Source: an uncultured Kordia sp. (GTDB lineage: Bacteria; Bacteroidota; Bacteroidia; Flavobacteriales; Flavobacteriaceae). Taken from it: 7,935 nt of DNA. The stretch spans positions 1 to 7,935 of the forward strand of contig CAJXHW010000075.1 of the NCBI GenBank assembly GCA_913054565.1. The letters run 5' to 3'. The notes under the pieces are model-generated. The model was given only the letters and a program-made list of their open reading frames with translations, was not told the DNA's origin and searched no databases. The position numbers were made by a program, and so were the translations under genes. Positions 1-7,067 of the stretch are shown here, one piece after another. Within the stretch, counting starts at the first letter, position 1. Each line of letters begins with the position of its first letter.

Positions 1-4
1 GTTG

Positions 5-36
5 AAAAATAAAACCACCGAATTATTGGTGGTTTT
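5..36 (-). terminator. Rho-independent terminator of guaA
   Basis: A perfect 9-bp stem (11-19, AAAACCACC, with 28-36, GGTGGTTTT) encloses an 8-base loop. Read on the minus strand it lies 25 bases past the guaA stop codon and runs into a T-rich tail (TTTT-A-TTTTT). The plus-strand side also has a T5 tract, so it may act in both directions for a gene left of the window. Confidence 0.85.
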
Positions 37-60
37 TGAACATTTATCTTGAGTTAGAAG

Positions 61-1593
61 TTATTCCCACTCTATTGTTGCAGGTGGTTTAGAACTGATG
101 TCATAAACAACTCTATTTACACCTTTTACTTTATTAATAATATCGTTAGATATTTTTTGTAAAAACTCATAAGGTAAATTTACCCAGTCAGCCGTCATAC
201 CATCAGTACTTTCAACAGCTCTAAGTGCTACTGCTTTTTCATAAGTACGTTCATCTCCCATAACACCTACAGACTGCACAGGCAATAATATTGCTCCAGC
301 CTGCCATACTTTGTCGTATAAACCATGTTCACGCAAGCCATTAATAAAAATAGCATCTACTTCTTGTAACATCGCTACTTTCTCTGGAGTAATGTCGCCT
401 AAAATTCTAATTGCCAAACCTGGTCCTGGAAAAGGATGACGTCCTAACAATTTGGCGTCAATTCCCATTGCTGCACCTGCTCTTCGCACTTCATCTTTAA
501 AAATCATACGTAAAGGCTCAACAATTTTCAACTTCATGAAATCTGGCAGTCCTCCTACGTTATGGTGTGATTTTATGGTAGCTGATGGTCCTCCATCTGC
601 AGAAACTGATTCAATAACATCTGGATAAATCGTTCCTTGAGCCAACCATTTAACATCCTCAATTAAATGAGATTCTTGGTCAAACACATCAATAAATACT
701 TTACCAATGGCTTTACGTTTTGCTTCAGGATCCGACAAGCCTTTTAATTCATCATAAAACTGCTGACTTGCATCTACACCTTTTACATTCAGCCCCATCC
801 CTTCGTATTGTTTCAATACAGAAGAATATTCATCTTTACGCAACAAACCGTTGTTTACAAAAACACAGTACAGATTTTCACCAATTGCTTTATGTAATAA
901 TACCGCAGCTACTGTTGAGTCAACCCCTCCAGAAAGACCGAGTACAACTTTATCATTTCCTACTTTTTCTTTTATATCTGCTACGGTAGCATCAACAAAA
1001 TTATCTGAAGTCCACTCTTGACTTACCCCTGCAATGTTTACTAAAAAATTTTCTAAAATCTGTTTTCCATCAGTGGAATGATATACTTCAGGGTGAAACT
1101 GAATAGCATAGGTTTGCTCTCCTTCAATTTCATACGCTGCATTTTTCACGTCATGCGTACTTGCAATACATTTATAGTTAGCTGGTAAACTTAAAATTGT
1201 GTCAGAATGGCTCATCCATACTTGAGATCCAACTTGTACATTTTTAAACAAAGGTGAACCTGTATTTATATATGATAAATTTGCACGACCATACTCACGT
1301 GTGTTTGACGAACCTACTTCTCCATCAAAGAAATGTGCTAAATATTGAGCTCCATAACAAATCCCTAATAAAGGTTTTTTTCCTTTAACTGCTGATAAAT
1401 CTATTTTTGGCGGATTTTCTCCTCTTACAGAATGTGGAGACCCTGATAAAATAACAGCTTTATAATCATCAAAATTGTATTTTTTACTGTTATAAGGGTG
1501 TATTTCACAGTAAATATTTAATTCCCTAACCCTACGCGCAATTAACTGCGTTACCTGAGAACCGAAGTCTAGAATAAGTATTTTATTTTCCAT
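61..1593 (-). CDS. guaA: GMP synthase (glutamine-hydrolysing)
   Basis: This enzyme makes GMP from XMP, ATP and glutamine, the last step of guanine nucleotide synthesis, in the cytoplasm. The 510-residue product is full length for the single-chain bacterial form. The N-terminal class I glutamine amidotransferase domain (about 1-190) shows the nucleophile in GICYGAQ (Cys79) and the HPE pair (His167, Glu169) that completes the triad. The ATP-pyrophosphatase domain follows with the P-loop SGGVDS at 221-226. The C-terminal dimerisation domain ends in the family's usual KPPATIEWE. I chose the ATG at 1593 (MENKILILDFGSQ). An in-frame TTG two codons upstream would add Met-His, but it overlaps a TAnnTTTG promoter element, so it is unlikely. 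The gene lies 63 bp downstream of a small membrane-protein gene on the same strand and is followed by a terminator. No lesions are visible. Confidence 0.98.
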   Translation of the reverse strand: MENKILILDFGSQVTQLIARRVRELNIYCEIHPYNSKKYNFDDYKAVILSGSPHSVRGENPPKIDLSAVKGKKPLLGICYGAQYLAHFFDGEVGSSNTREYGRANLSYINTGSPLFKNVQVGSQVWMSHSDTILSLPANYKCIASTHDVKNAAYEIEGEQTYAIQFHPEVYHSTDGKQILENFLVNIAGVSQEWTSDNFVDATVADIKEKVGNDKVVLGLSGGVDSTVAAVLLHKAIGENLYCVFVNNGLLRKDEYSSVLKQYEGMGLNVKGVDASQQFYDELKGLSDPEAKRKAIGKVFIDVFDQESHLIEDVKWLAQGTIYPDVIESVSADGGPSATIKSHHNVGGLPDFMKLKIVEPLRMIFKDEVRRAGAAMGIDAKLLGRHPFPGPGLAIRILGDITPEKVAMLQEVDAIFINGLREHGLYDKVWQAGAILLPVQSVGVMGDERTYEKAVALRAVESTDGMTADWVNLPYEFLQKISNDIINKVKGVNRVVYDISSKPPATIEWE

Positions 1594-1596
1594 GTG

Positions 1597-1604
1597 CAAA
1601 AATA
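1597..1604 (-). promoter_or_regulatory. Candidate -7 element for guaA
   Basis: The minus strand reads TATTTTTG, an exact match to the Bacteroidota -7 consensus TAnnTTTG, only 3 bases before the guaA ATG. No TTTG -33 box is seen at the expected distance, only T-rich sequence. If used, transcription would begin at or next to the start codon. Because the region is very AT-rich, a chance match is possible. Confidence 0.4.
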
Positions 1605-1623
1605 AAAATTGAATATTTACCCA

Positions 1624-1658
1624 CCTAAAAAAATCTTTACTTTTTTAGGAGTTTTTTT
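1624..1658 (+). other. AT-rich hairpin with T7 tail
   Basis: A 9-bp inverted repeat (1624-1632, CCTAAAAAA, with 1641-1649, TTTTTTAGG) has an 8-base loop and is followed on the plus strand by AGTTTTTTT. It resembles a weak terminator facing against the flanking minus-strand genes. On the minus strand it lies just past the stop of the small membrane-protein gene but lacks a T tail. Its stem has only two G-C pairs at one end, so its function is uncertain. Confidence 0.3.
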
Positions 1659-1890
1659 AAGACTGCTTTACAACAAATGAGTAATACATATTAATCCCCA
1701 TAATAGCAGCATTTGTAATAATTATTGGTAAACCAACCCTAATGGTTGGCATCATAAAACCATAAATTACAAACAATAAACAACCAACCATATTTACCAT
1801 TCGTAGCTTTTTCACATCCTTCATTGTAAAAGAACATAATACCACTATTGACGCTAAGTACCCTACTATTTCTACAACTGTTATTTCCAT
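1657..1890 (-). CDS. YgjV-like small inner-membrane protein
   Basis: This 77-residue, very hydrophobic protein shows three likely membrane helices, at about residues 5-22, 33-48 and 52-71. A short basic loop (KDVKK, about 24-28) lies between the first two, in the pattern GYLAS..VLxSFTMKDVKKLR..N..GCLLFVIYG. I recognise this pattern from small Bacteroidota proteins assigned to the YgjV/Imp-YgjV group, which are often mislabelled uroporphyrinogen decarboxylase in databases. The three-helix architecture resembles a SemiSWEET half-transporter, but the PQ-type motif of that family is not visible, so I do not assign sugar transport. The start is the ATG at 1890, preceded by an A-rich stretch and no Shine-Dalgarno sequence. 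No TAnnTTTG element lies between the typA terminator and this start, so expression may depend on read-through or on an unrecognised promoter. A short alternative frame overlaps it and looks non-coding. Confidence 0.8.
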   Translation of the reverse strand: MEITVVEIVGYLASIVVLCSFTMKDVKKLRMVNMVGCLLFVIYGFMMPTIRVGLPIIITNAAIMGINMYYSFVVKQS

Positions 1891-1930
1891 ATTTTTTCTT
1901 TATTAAGTTAAAACCGATAACAATACTACA

Positions 1931-1963
1931 AAAAAAATACCACTGCAATAATTGCAGTGGTAT
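1931..1963 (-). terminator. Rho-independent terminator of typA
   Basis: A perfect inverted repeat has 13-base arms (1937-1949, ATACCACTGCAAT, and 1951-1963) around one central base, so in RNA it gives about an 11-bp stem with a short loop. On the minus strand it is followed by a run of at least seven Ts. It lies about 35 bases past the typA stop codon and separates typA from the small membrane-protein gene. Confidence 0.9.
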
Positions 1964-1997
1964 CATATTTTTAAGATTTAAAAAACGAATATCGTTT

Positions 1998-3797
1998 TTA
2001 TTTTAACGGATTACGTTTTCTTTCGTTCTCAGTTAAATGTACTTTACGTAAACGTAAGAAGTTTGGTGTAACTTCAACGTACTCATCTTTTTGAATAAAT
2101 TCTAAAGCCTCTTCTAAAGAAAACTTAATTGCCGGAACAATTTTCGCTTTGTCATCTGCTCCAGAAGAACGAACGTTAGATAATTTTTTAGTTTTCGTAA
2201 TGTTAACTGTCATATCATCACGTCTGGTATTTTCTCCAATAACCTGACCTTCGTAAATATCTTCACCTGGATCAACAAAGAAACGTCCTCTGTCTTGTAA
2301 CTTATCAATAGAATAAGGAATAGCTTTCCCTTTCTCCATAGAAATTAAAGATCCGTTTTGACGCTCAGGAATACCCCCTTTTAATGGTTGGTATTCTTTA
2401 TAACGGTGTGCCATAATTGCTTCACCTGCAGTAGCAGTTAACAATTGGTTACGCATACCGATAATTCCTCTTGAAGGAATGATGAACTCACAAATCATAC
2501 GGTCACCTTTAGCTTCCATAGATATCATTTCACCTTTACGTAATGACACCATTTCAACAGCTTTACCTGAAACAGATTCTGGTAAATCAATAGTTAATTC
2601 TTCAACTGGCTCACATTTTACACCATCTATTTCTTTGATGATAACTTGTGGCTGACCAATTTGTAATTCGTACCCTTCACGACGCATTGTCTCAATCAGT
2701 ACTGATAAGTGCAATACCCCACGACCAAATACTAAAAATTTATCTGCACTATCAGTTTCATTAACACGTAATGCTAAATTCTTTTCTAATTCTTTTGTTA
2801 AACGATCTTTAATATGACGAGATGTCACAAACTTACCGTCTTTCCCAAAGAAAGGTGAATCGTTAATTGTAAATAACATACTCATTGTAGGTTCATCAAT
2901 AGCAATAGTAGCTAATGGCTCTGGATTTTCGATATCAGCAATAGTATCACCAATTTCAAATCCTTCTAAACCAACAATTGCACAAATATCTCCAGTTTTT
3001 ACTTCGTCAACTTTAATACGACCAAGCCCTTCAAATATGTGTAATTCTTTAATTTTACATTTTACAATCTTACCATCACGCTTACACAAAGACACTTGCA
3101 TACCTTCTTTTAAGCTTCCTCTTGTTAAACGCCCAATTGCAATTCTTCCTGTAAAAGAAGAAAAATCTAATGACGTAATTAACATTTGAGTGTTTCCTTC
3201 TGTTGGTTTGTATTCAGGAATGTGCTCAATAACCATATCTAATAATGGCTCGATATTTTCAGTTTGGTTTTGCCAATCATCACTCATCCAGTTGTTCTTT
3301 GCAGAACCATATACTGTAGGGAAATCCATTTGCCATTCTTCTGCTCCTAATTCGAACATTAAGTCGAATACTTTTTCATGAACTTCATCTGGTGTACAGT
3401 TTTCCTTATCTACTTTATTTACAACCACACAAGGTTTTAACCCTAAGTCAATTGCTTTTTGCAATACAAAACGTGTTTGAGGCATAGGCCCTTCAAATGC
3501 ATCAACTAAAAGTAACACACCGTCTGCCATATTCAATACTCTTTCAACTTCTCCACCAAAATCGGCGTGACCTGGAGTATCTATAATGTTAATTTTTGTA
3601 CCCTTATAAATTACAGATACATTTTTAGAGGTAATAGTTATTCCTCGTTCTCTTTCTAAATCGTTGTTATCAAGAATTAAATCTCCAGTATTTTGGTTTT
3701 CACGAAATAACTGGCAATGGTACATAATCTTATCTACCAACGTTGTTTTACCATGATCGACATGGGCAATAATTGCAATATTTTTTACAGAACTCAT
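1998..3797 (-). CDS. typA: Ribosome-associated GTPase TypA/BipA
   Basis: TypA/BipA is a translational GTPase of the EF-G/LepA group. It binds 70S ribosomes and supports ribosome assembly and growth under stress or cold. The 599-residue product is close to the usual ~605. The G domain carries G1 HVDHGKT (12-18), G2 RGITI (51-55), G3 DTPGH (73-77), G4 NKVD (127-130) and G5 GSAK (164-167). Beta-barrel domain II follows, then the EF-G-like domains and the TypA-specific C-terminal domain; the PSRGIIGMRNQLLTATAGEA stretch is the signature that separates TypA from EF-G and LepA. The start is the ATG at 3797 (MSSVKNIAIIAHVDHG), with a leader of about 20 bases after an exact -7 element. The gene is probably monocistronic because a strong terminator follows it. 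It is divergent from kdsA. Confidence 0.97.
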   Translation of the reverse strand: MSSVKNIAIIAHVDHGKTTLVDKIMYHCQLFRENQNTGDLILDNNDLERERGITITSKNVSVIYKGTKINIIDTPGHADFGGEVERVLNMADGVLLLVDAFEGPMPQTRFVLQKAIDLGLKPCVVVNKVDKENCTPDEVHEKVFDLMFELGAEEWQMDFPTVYGSAKNNWMSDDWQNQTENIEPLLDMVIEHIPEYKPTEGNTQMLITSLDFSSFTGRIAIGRLTRGSLKEGMQVSLCKRDGKIVKCKIKELHIFEGLGRIKVDEVKTGDICAIVGLEGFEIGDTIADIENPEPLATIAIDEPTMSMLFTINDSPFFGKDGKFVTSRHIKDRLTKELEKNLALRVNETDSADKFLVFGRGVLHLSVLIETMRREGYELQIGQPQVIIKEIDGVKCEPVEELTIDLPESVSGKAVEMVSLRKGEMISMEAKGDRMICEFIIPSRGIIGMRNQLLTATAGEAIMAHRYKEYQPLKGGIPERQNGSLISMEKGKAIPYSIDKLQDRGRFFVDPGEDIYEGQVIGENTRRDDMTVNITKTKKLSNVRSSGADDKAKIVPAIKFSLEEALEFIQKDEYVEVTPNFLRLRKVHLTENERKRNPLK

Positions 3798-3823
3798 AAC
3801 TATAAATCTCTAATTTAAGGGCG

Positions 3824-3831
3824 CAAAGGTA
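3824..3831 (-). promoter_or_regulatory. -7 promoter element of typA
   Basis: The minus strand reads TACCTTTG followed by CG, an exact TAnnTTTG match 26 bases before the typA ATG. The -33 region is poor: the nearest candidate is TTTAG at 3854-3858 with a 22-base gap. Transcription would start at about 3818, giving a short leader. Confidence 0.65.
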
Positions 3832-3927
3832 CTCTTTTTTATTGTAAACCATACTAAAGGATACTATATAATAAATAAAAGCCAACACCACTATGACAAA
3901 AGTCACTTCATTTTGTATCAAAAAGCG

Positions 3928-3935
3928 TATCTTTG
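3928..3935 (+). promoter_or_regulatory. -7 promoter element of kdsA
   Basis: TATCTTTG followed by CG is an exact TAnnTTTG match ending 16 bases before the kdsA ATG. A TTTG at 3912-3915 is only 12 bases upstream, too close for a normal -33 box. Transcription would start near 3940, leaving a leader of about 10-12 bases. This argues against the in-frame TTG at 3913 as a start, since that extension would contain the promoter. Confidence 0.6.
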
Positions 3936-3951
3936 CGCAAAAATTTCTCCT

Positions 3952-4770
3952 ATGAATTTAGATTTAATCCCAAATATCAAACACACAACAAGTGGCAATT
4001 TCTTTTTATTAGCTGGTCCGTGTGCCATTGAAAGTGAAGATATGGCTTTGCATATAGCAGAAAAAGTAATTGATATTACTGACAAATTAGAAATTCCATA
4101 TGTTTTCAAAGGATCATTTAAAAAAGCCAACAGAAGCAGGATAGATAGTTTTACAGGAATAGGAGATGAAAAAGCTTTAAAAATCTTACGTAAAGTTTCT
4201 GAAACATTTAATGTTCCAACAGTTACAGATATTCATGAAGTATCTGATGCGGCTATGGCTGCCGAATATGTTGATGTGTTGCAAATACCAGCATTTTTAG
4301 TTCGTCAAACAGACTTAGTAGTTGCTGCTGCAAAAACAGGAAAAGTTGTTAATTTGAAAAAAGGTCAATTTATGAGTCCTGAGGCAATGCAACATGCAGC
4401 TCAAAAAGTTAAAGATGCCGGAAGTAATAAAGTGTGGATTACTGACAGAGGAACCATGTTTGGCTACCAAGATATGATTGTTGACTTTAGAGGCATTCCT
4501 ACAATGCGTCAATTTGCACCAACTGTTTTAGATGTAACACATTCCTTACAACAACCTAATCAAAGCTCTGGAGTTACAGGAGGAAGACCAGATATGATTG
4601 AAACAATTGCTCGTGCAGGAATTGTAAATAATGTTGACGGTTTATTTATTGAAACACATTTTGACCCAGCAAATGCCAAAAGTGATGGTGCAAATATGTT
4701 ACACTTAAACCATTTAGAAAACTTATTAACCAACTTGGTTAAAATTAGAAAAACAATTAATGAACTATAA
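3952..4770 (+). CDS. kdsA: 3-deoxy-8-phosphooctulonate (Kdo-8-P) synthase, metal-dependent type
   Basis: KdsA condenses phosphoenolpyruvate with arabinose-5-phosphate to Kdo-8-phosphate, the precursor of Kdo in the lipopolysaccharide inner core. The 272-residue cytoplasmic enzyme is a TIM barrel of the DAHP synthase class. Visible family motifs are LLAGPCAIES (19-28), GSFKKANRS (54-62), LQIPAFLVRQTD (110-121), KKGQFMSPE (136-144) and FIETHFDP (232-239). Cys24, His197, Glu234 and Asp245 have nearly the spacing of the metal ligands of the Aquifex enzyme, so this should be the divalent-metal-dependent class; the E. coli type has Asn in place of the Cys. I chose the ATG at 3952. The 13-codon extension to a TTG at 3913 is rejected because a -7 promoter element lies inside it. 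The last codons overlap the next gene by 11 bp, implying co-transcription. It is divergent from typA. Confidence 0.97.
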   Translation: MNLDLIPNIKHTTSGNFFLLAGPCAIESEDMALHIAEKVIDITDKLEIPYVFKGSFKKANRSRIDSFTGIGDEKALKILRKVSETFNVPTVTDIHEVSDAAMAAEYVDVLQIPAFLVRQTDLVVAAAKTGKVVNLKKGQFMSPEAMQHAAQKVKDAGSNKVWITDRGTMFGYQDMIVDFRGIPTMRQFAPTVLDVTHSLQQPNQSSGVTGGRPDMIETIARAGIVNNVDGLFIETHFDPANAKSDGANMLHLNHLENLLTNLVKIRKTINEL

Positions 4771-5644
4771 ATTTATTCTTGTAACCTTTTTTATTGGGCT
4801 TACAACAATCGGGCAATCACAAGAAAAACTTGAGGAGAATAGCGCAGAGTTTCAATACAATAAAAACAAAGGAAAAGCATACTTTTATTGGGGTGGTAAC
4901 AGAGCTAAATATTCAAAATCTGACATTGAGTTTAAAGGTAAAAACTATGAATTTACACTATATGATGTAAATTCTAAAGACAGACCTAAAGGGTGGCACA
5001 TAGATTATATCAACCCCGCAAGAATGACTATTCCGCAAACAAATTTTAGGTTAGGGTATTACATTCACGATAATTATCAGATATCATTTGGTGTTGACCA
5101 CATGAAATATGTAGTTATTAGGCCGCAAAATGTACGTATTAATGGTTACATAAATTTTGATGGTACTGACGGCGGAGATATTACTTATAATGGAATTTAT
5201 GATAATGACATCATCAATTTAATCGATACAAAAGATACAGATGGCGACCCCTTGTTTTTTCAATTTGAACATACAGATGGCTTAAACTATATAAATTTTG
5301 AAATAGCAAGAGTTGATGACTTGGGTGAGTTTTTTAAATGGAACCCCAACAAAATTCAATTGAATCTGATAGAAGGCCTTGGTGTTGGAGGTTTATATCC
5401 AAAAACAAATGCAACAGTTATAGGGAAGCCAAGGAATGATGAATTTCATTGGTCTGGTTATGGATTAAGCGCCAAAGCAGGCTTGAACCTCACCTTATTT
5501 AAAAACTTTATGATTCAAACAGAACTAAAAGGAGGATTCATCAATATGCCATGGATTAAAACCACAGCTGATGGCGATTCTGCAAAACAAAAGTTCTGGT
5601 TCATACAACATAATATTACCGTGGGATATGTATTTCAACTCTAA
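4760..5644 (+). CDS. Exported, probable outer-membrane beta-barrel protein of unknown function
   Basis: The 294-residue product begins with a signal peptide: a short basic start (MNYK), a hydrophobic core at about 5-18 and a likely cleavage site around residues 19-22 (GQSQ-EK). The mature part is rich in aromatic and polar alternation typical of outer-membrane strands, for example about 93-101, 105-112, 198-212, 232-246 and 249-261, and a final strand at about 279-293 (HNITVGYVFQL). An acidic segment at 134-164 contains DTKDTDGDP, which looks like a calcium-binding-type loop and would fit an extracellular loop or plug. I recognise similar flavobacterial hypothetical proteins (YFYWGxNRAxYSxSDI-type N-terminus) but no named family or function. 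The ATG lies inside the last codons of kdsA, with 11 bp of overlap, so translation is probably coupled. A terminator follows. A role linked to lipopolysaccharide or the envelope is only a guess from context. Confidence 0.82.
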   Translation: MNYKFILVTFFIGLTTIGQSQEKLEENSAEFQYNKNKGKAYFYWGGNRAKYSKSDIEFKGKNYEFTLYDVNSKDRPKGWHIDYINPARMTIPQTNFRLGYYIHDNYQISFGVDHMKYVVIRPQNVRINGYINFDGTDGGDITYNGIYDNDIINLIDTKDTDGDPLFFQFEHTDGLNYINFEIARVDDLGEFFKWNPNKIQLNLIEGLGVGGLYPKTNATVIGKPRNDEFHWSGYGLSAKAGLNLTLFKNFMIQTELKGGFINMPWIKTTADGDSAKQKFWFIQHNITVGYVFQL

Positions 5645-5646
5645 TA

Positions 5647-5684
5647 AAAAAGCGATTACTTCATAAATAAAGTAATCGCTTTTT
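5647..5684. terminator. Bidirectional terminator between convergent genes
   Basis: A perfect repeat has GCGATTACTT (5652-5661) pairing with AAGTAATCGC (5670-5679) around an 8-base loop. It is flanked by A5 on the left and T5 on the right, so both strands give a GC-containing stem followed by a T tract. It starts 3 bases past the barrel-gene stop and lies about 20 bases past the stop of the minus-strand LKR-like gene, serving both. Confidence 0.92.
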
Positions 5685-5703
5685 ATATATTGAAAGAAAT
5701 TAA

Positions 5704-6909
5704 TTACTCATTACCATCTACATACTCTTGAAGATATGCATATCGCTCTGTTAACTTGCCATTTTGTGTCATTCGAGCACGTTCTAAAATTCCATCTTTA
5801 TCATTATTAAAAAAAGCTGGAATAACATGTTTTAAAAACATTTCTCCAAACCCTTCACTGGCATCTTTAGGTAGTTCACACGGTAAATTATCTACCGCCA
5901 TCACCACTATTGCATCATCATCCATAAAATCTATTTCAGATTCTGTGTTCGGGTTATAACCATATAATGGTTCTGCAATTGTTGAAGGTCGTATTGTAGA
6001 AGCCACAGGCCCATCAATATCACACGATACATCAGCCACGACTTTTATATTAAATTTACGTGATTTACAATCTTCGCGTGTATACAAGTATGGCGCACCA
6101 TCACCAAAATAATGACCTGCAATAAAGTAATCTGTCACTTGTGCAAAACGCATGAAATCAGATTTGTATTCCGAAGGATTATCATACATGTCATATTTAT
6201 CAAGCAACTGTCCATCTTTACGCTTATTATAATCTAAAACATCTATCTTACAATATACTGCCTCATTAAAACTTTTATTTAAATACGCATCTACACTTAC
6301 TTCCTTTATTTGTAAATGATCTAAAATTTCTTGTGCTCCATTAGCTACTTTACCACTACCCGTTAAACAAATTTTAATAGCCGGAACGTTAATTTTATTC
6401 AGTTCAGCTTTCATTCCATTTAAATCTGGTAAACTTTCAGCTTTAGGCATGTTCCATAAACCATATTTTCTACCGTAAGCAATAAACCCATTATAAGCAC
6501 CCACAATACCCGCATAACGTCCAAAACCAATAAGTCTCCCTCCACTTGATTTTGTAATAACCTCATGGTCATACATTTCTATATTTTTGTTCAGCATAGC
6601 CTTTAACAACTCTCTATTATAGGGTTGCTTTTTTATAGTATGAGAAAAAAAGAAATATTTTTTATTAGGAATTAGTGCCGAAATAGGCACTTCTTTAACA
6701 CCTAACATAACATCACATTCGTCAACAGAATCAGTTACTGTAAACCCTTTATCTTTGTATACCGAATCATTAAAAAAACGCACATCAGATGCCTCAACCA
6801 AAAATTCAACTTTAGGAAATTGCTTCACAACAGATTCACAAAGATTAGGAGGAAACACAACTCTTCTGTCTGGTGGGTTTTTACGTTCTTTAATGATAGC
6901 AAATTTCAT
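5704..6909 (-). CDS. Lysine-ketoglutarate-reductase-like (saccharopine dehydrogenase family) protein
   Basis: The 401-residue product belongs to the alanine dehydrogenase/saccharopine dehydrogenase fold group. From memory it matches the N-terminal LKR half of animal AASS along its length: PNKKYFFFSHTIKKQ (81-95), GFGRYAGIVGAYN (128-140), LTGSGKVANGAQEIL (182-196), the YD...EY...F region (242-255) and VDNLPCELPKDASEGFGEM (339-357). The Rossmann glycine motif is Gly184-x-Gly186, followed by Ala189 and Gly191. Lys72 (GVKE) and His90 (FSHT) sit about where the catalytic Lys and His of yeast Lys1 are. LKR joins lysine and 2-oxoglutarate reductively to saccharopine, so a role in lysine degradation is the best inference. 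The saccharopine-cleaving half is absent here, so the protein is stand-alone. A different amino-acid dehydrogenase activity remains possible. The start is the ATG at 6909 (MKFAIIKERKNPPDRRV). It is probably monocistronic, between a bidirectional terminator and the tmRNA gene. Confidence 0.78.
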   Translation of the reverse strand: MKFAIIKERKNPPDRRVVFPPNLCESVVKQFPKVEFLVEASDVRFFNDSVYKDKGFTVTDSVDECDVMLGVKEVPISALIPNKKYFFFSHTIKKQPYNRELLKAMLNKNIEMYDHEVITKSSGGRLIGFGRYAGIVGAYNGFIAYGRKYGLWNMPKAESLPDLNGMKAELNKINVPAIKICLTGSGKVANGAQEILDHLQIKEVSVDAYLNKSFNEAVYCKIDVLDYNKRKDGQLLDKYDMYDNPSEYKSDFMRFAQVTDYFIAGHYFGDGAPYLYTREDCKSRKFNIKVVADVSCDIDGPVASTIRPSTIAEPLYGYNPNTESEIDFMDDDAIVVMAVDNLPCELPKDASEGFGEMFLKHVIPAFFNNDKDGILERARMTQNGKLTERYAYLQEYVDGNE

Positions 6910-6938
6910 GTGATTAATTTTATAGGATTATTTGAGCA

Positions 6939-6968
6939 CTAAAATAGTACAATTGATCATAATAGCAA
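6939..6968 (-). promoter_or_regulatory. Weak candidate promoter of the LKR-like gene
   Basis: The minus strand carries TTG (6966-6968), a 19-base gap and TATTTTAG (6939-6946), one base off TAnnTTTG. The -7 box ends 29 bases before the start codon. The spacing fits the Bacteroidota promoter, but both boxes are imperfect in AT-rich sequence. Confidence 0.35.
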
Positions 6969-7024
6969 GCATTAATAATTCATCAATGGATTAAAAACAG
7001 TAAGTTTTAAAATATCTAAGCTAT

Positions 7025-7059
7025 TTGAAGTATTATATGGCATACATTTTGTAGATTTG
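7025..7059 (+). promoter_or_regulatory. Promoter of the tmRNA gene
   Basis: TAGATTTG (7052-7059) is an exact -7 element ending 8 bases before the mature tmRNA 5' end. A TTG (7025-7027, part of TTTG at 7024-7027) lies 24 bases upstream of it, just beyond the usual 17-23 base gap. Transcription probably starts a few bases upstream of 7068, with RNase P trimming the end. Confidence 0.6.
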
Positions 7060-7067
7060 TGCTATAT

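Noticed and set aside
720..989. Plus-strand frame inside guaA
   Set aside because: It lies wholly opposite a well-conserved housekeeping gene, has a low-complexity composition and no recognisable features.
1590..1599. TTG start two codons upstream of the guaA ATG
   Set aside because: The TTG is part of the -7 promoter candidate, and the ATG gives the standard family N-terminus.
1739..1966. A 75-codon minus-strand frame overlapping the small membrane gene
   Set aside because: It starts inside the typA terminator hairpin and lacks the membrane-protein pattern; it is a frame-shifted shadow of the 1657-1890 gene.
3913..3951. TTG-initiated 13-codon N-terminal extension of kdsA
   Set aside because: The extension contains an exact TAnnTTTG promoter element, and the family N-terminus fits the ATG at 3952.
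3918..4512. Minus-strand frames opposite kdsA (3918-4130 and 4315-4512)
   Set aside because: Both lie opposite conserved kdsA sequence and show no independent coding signs.
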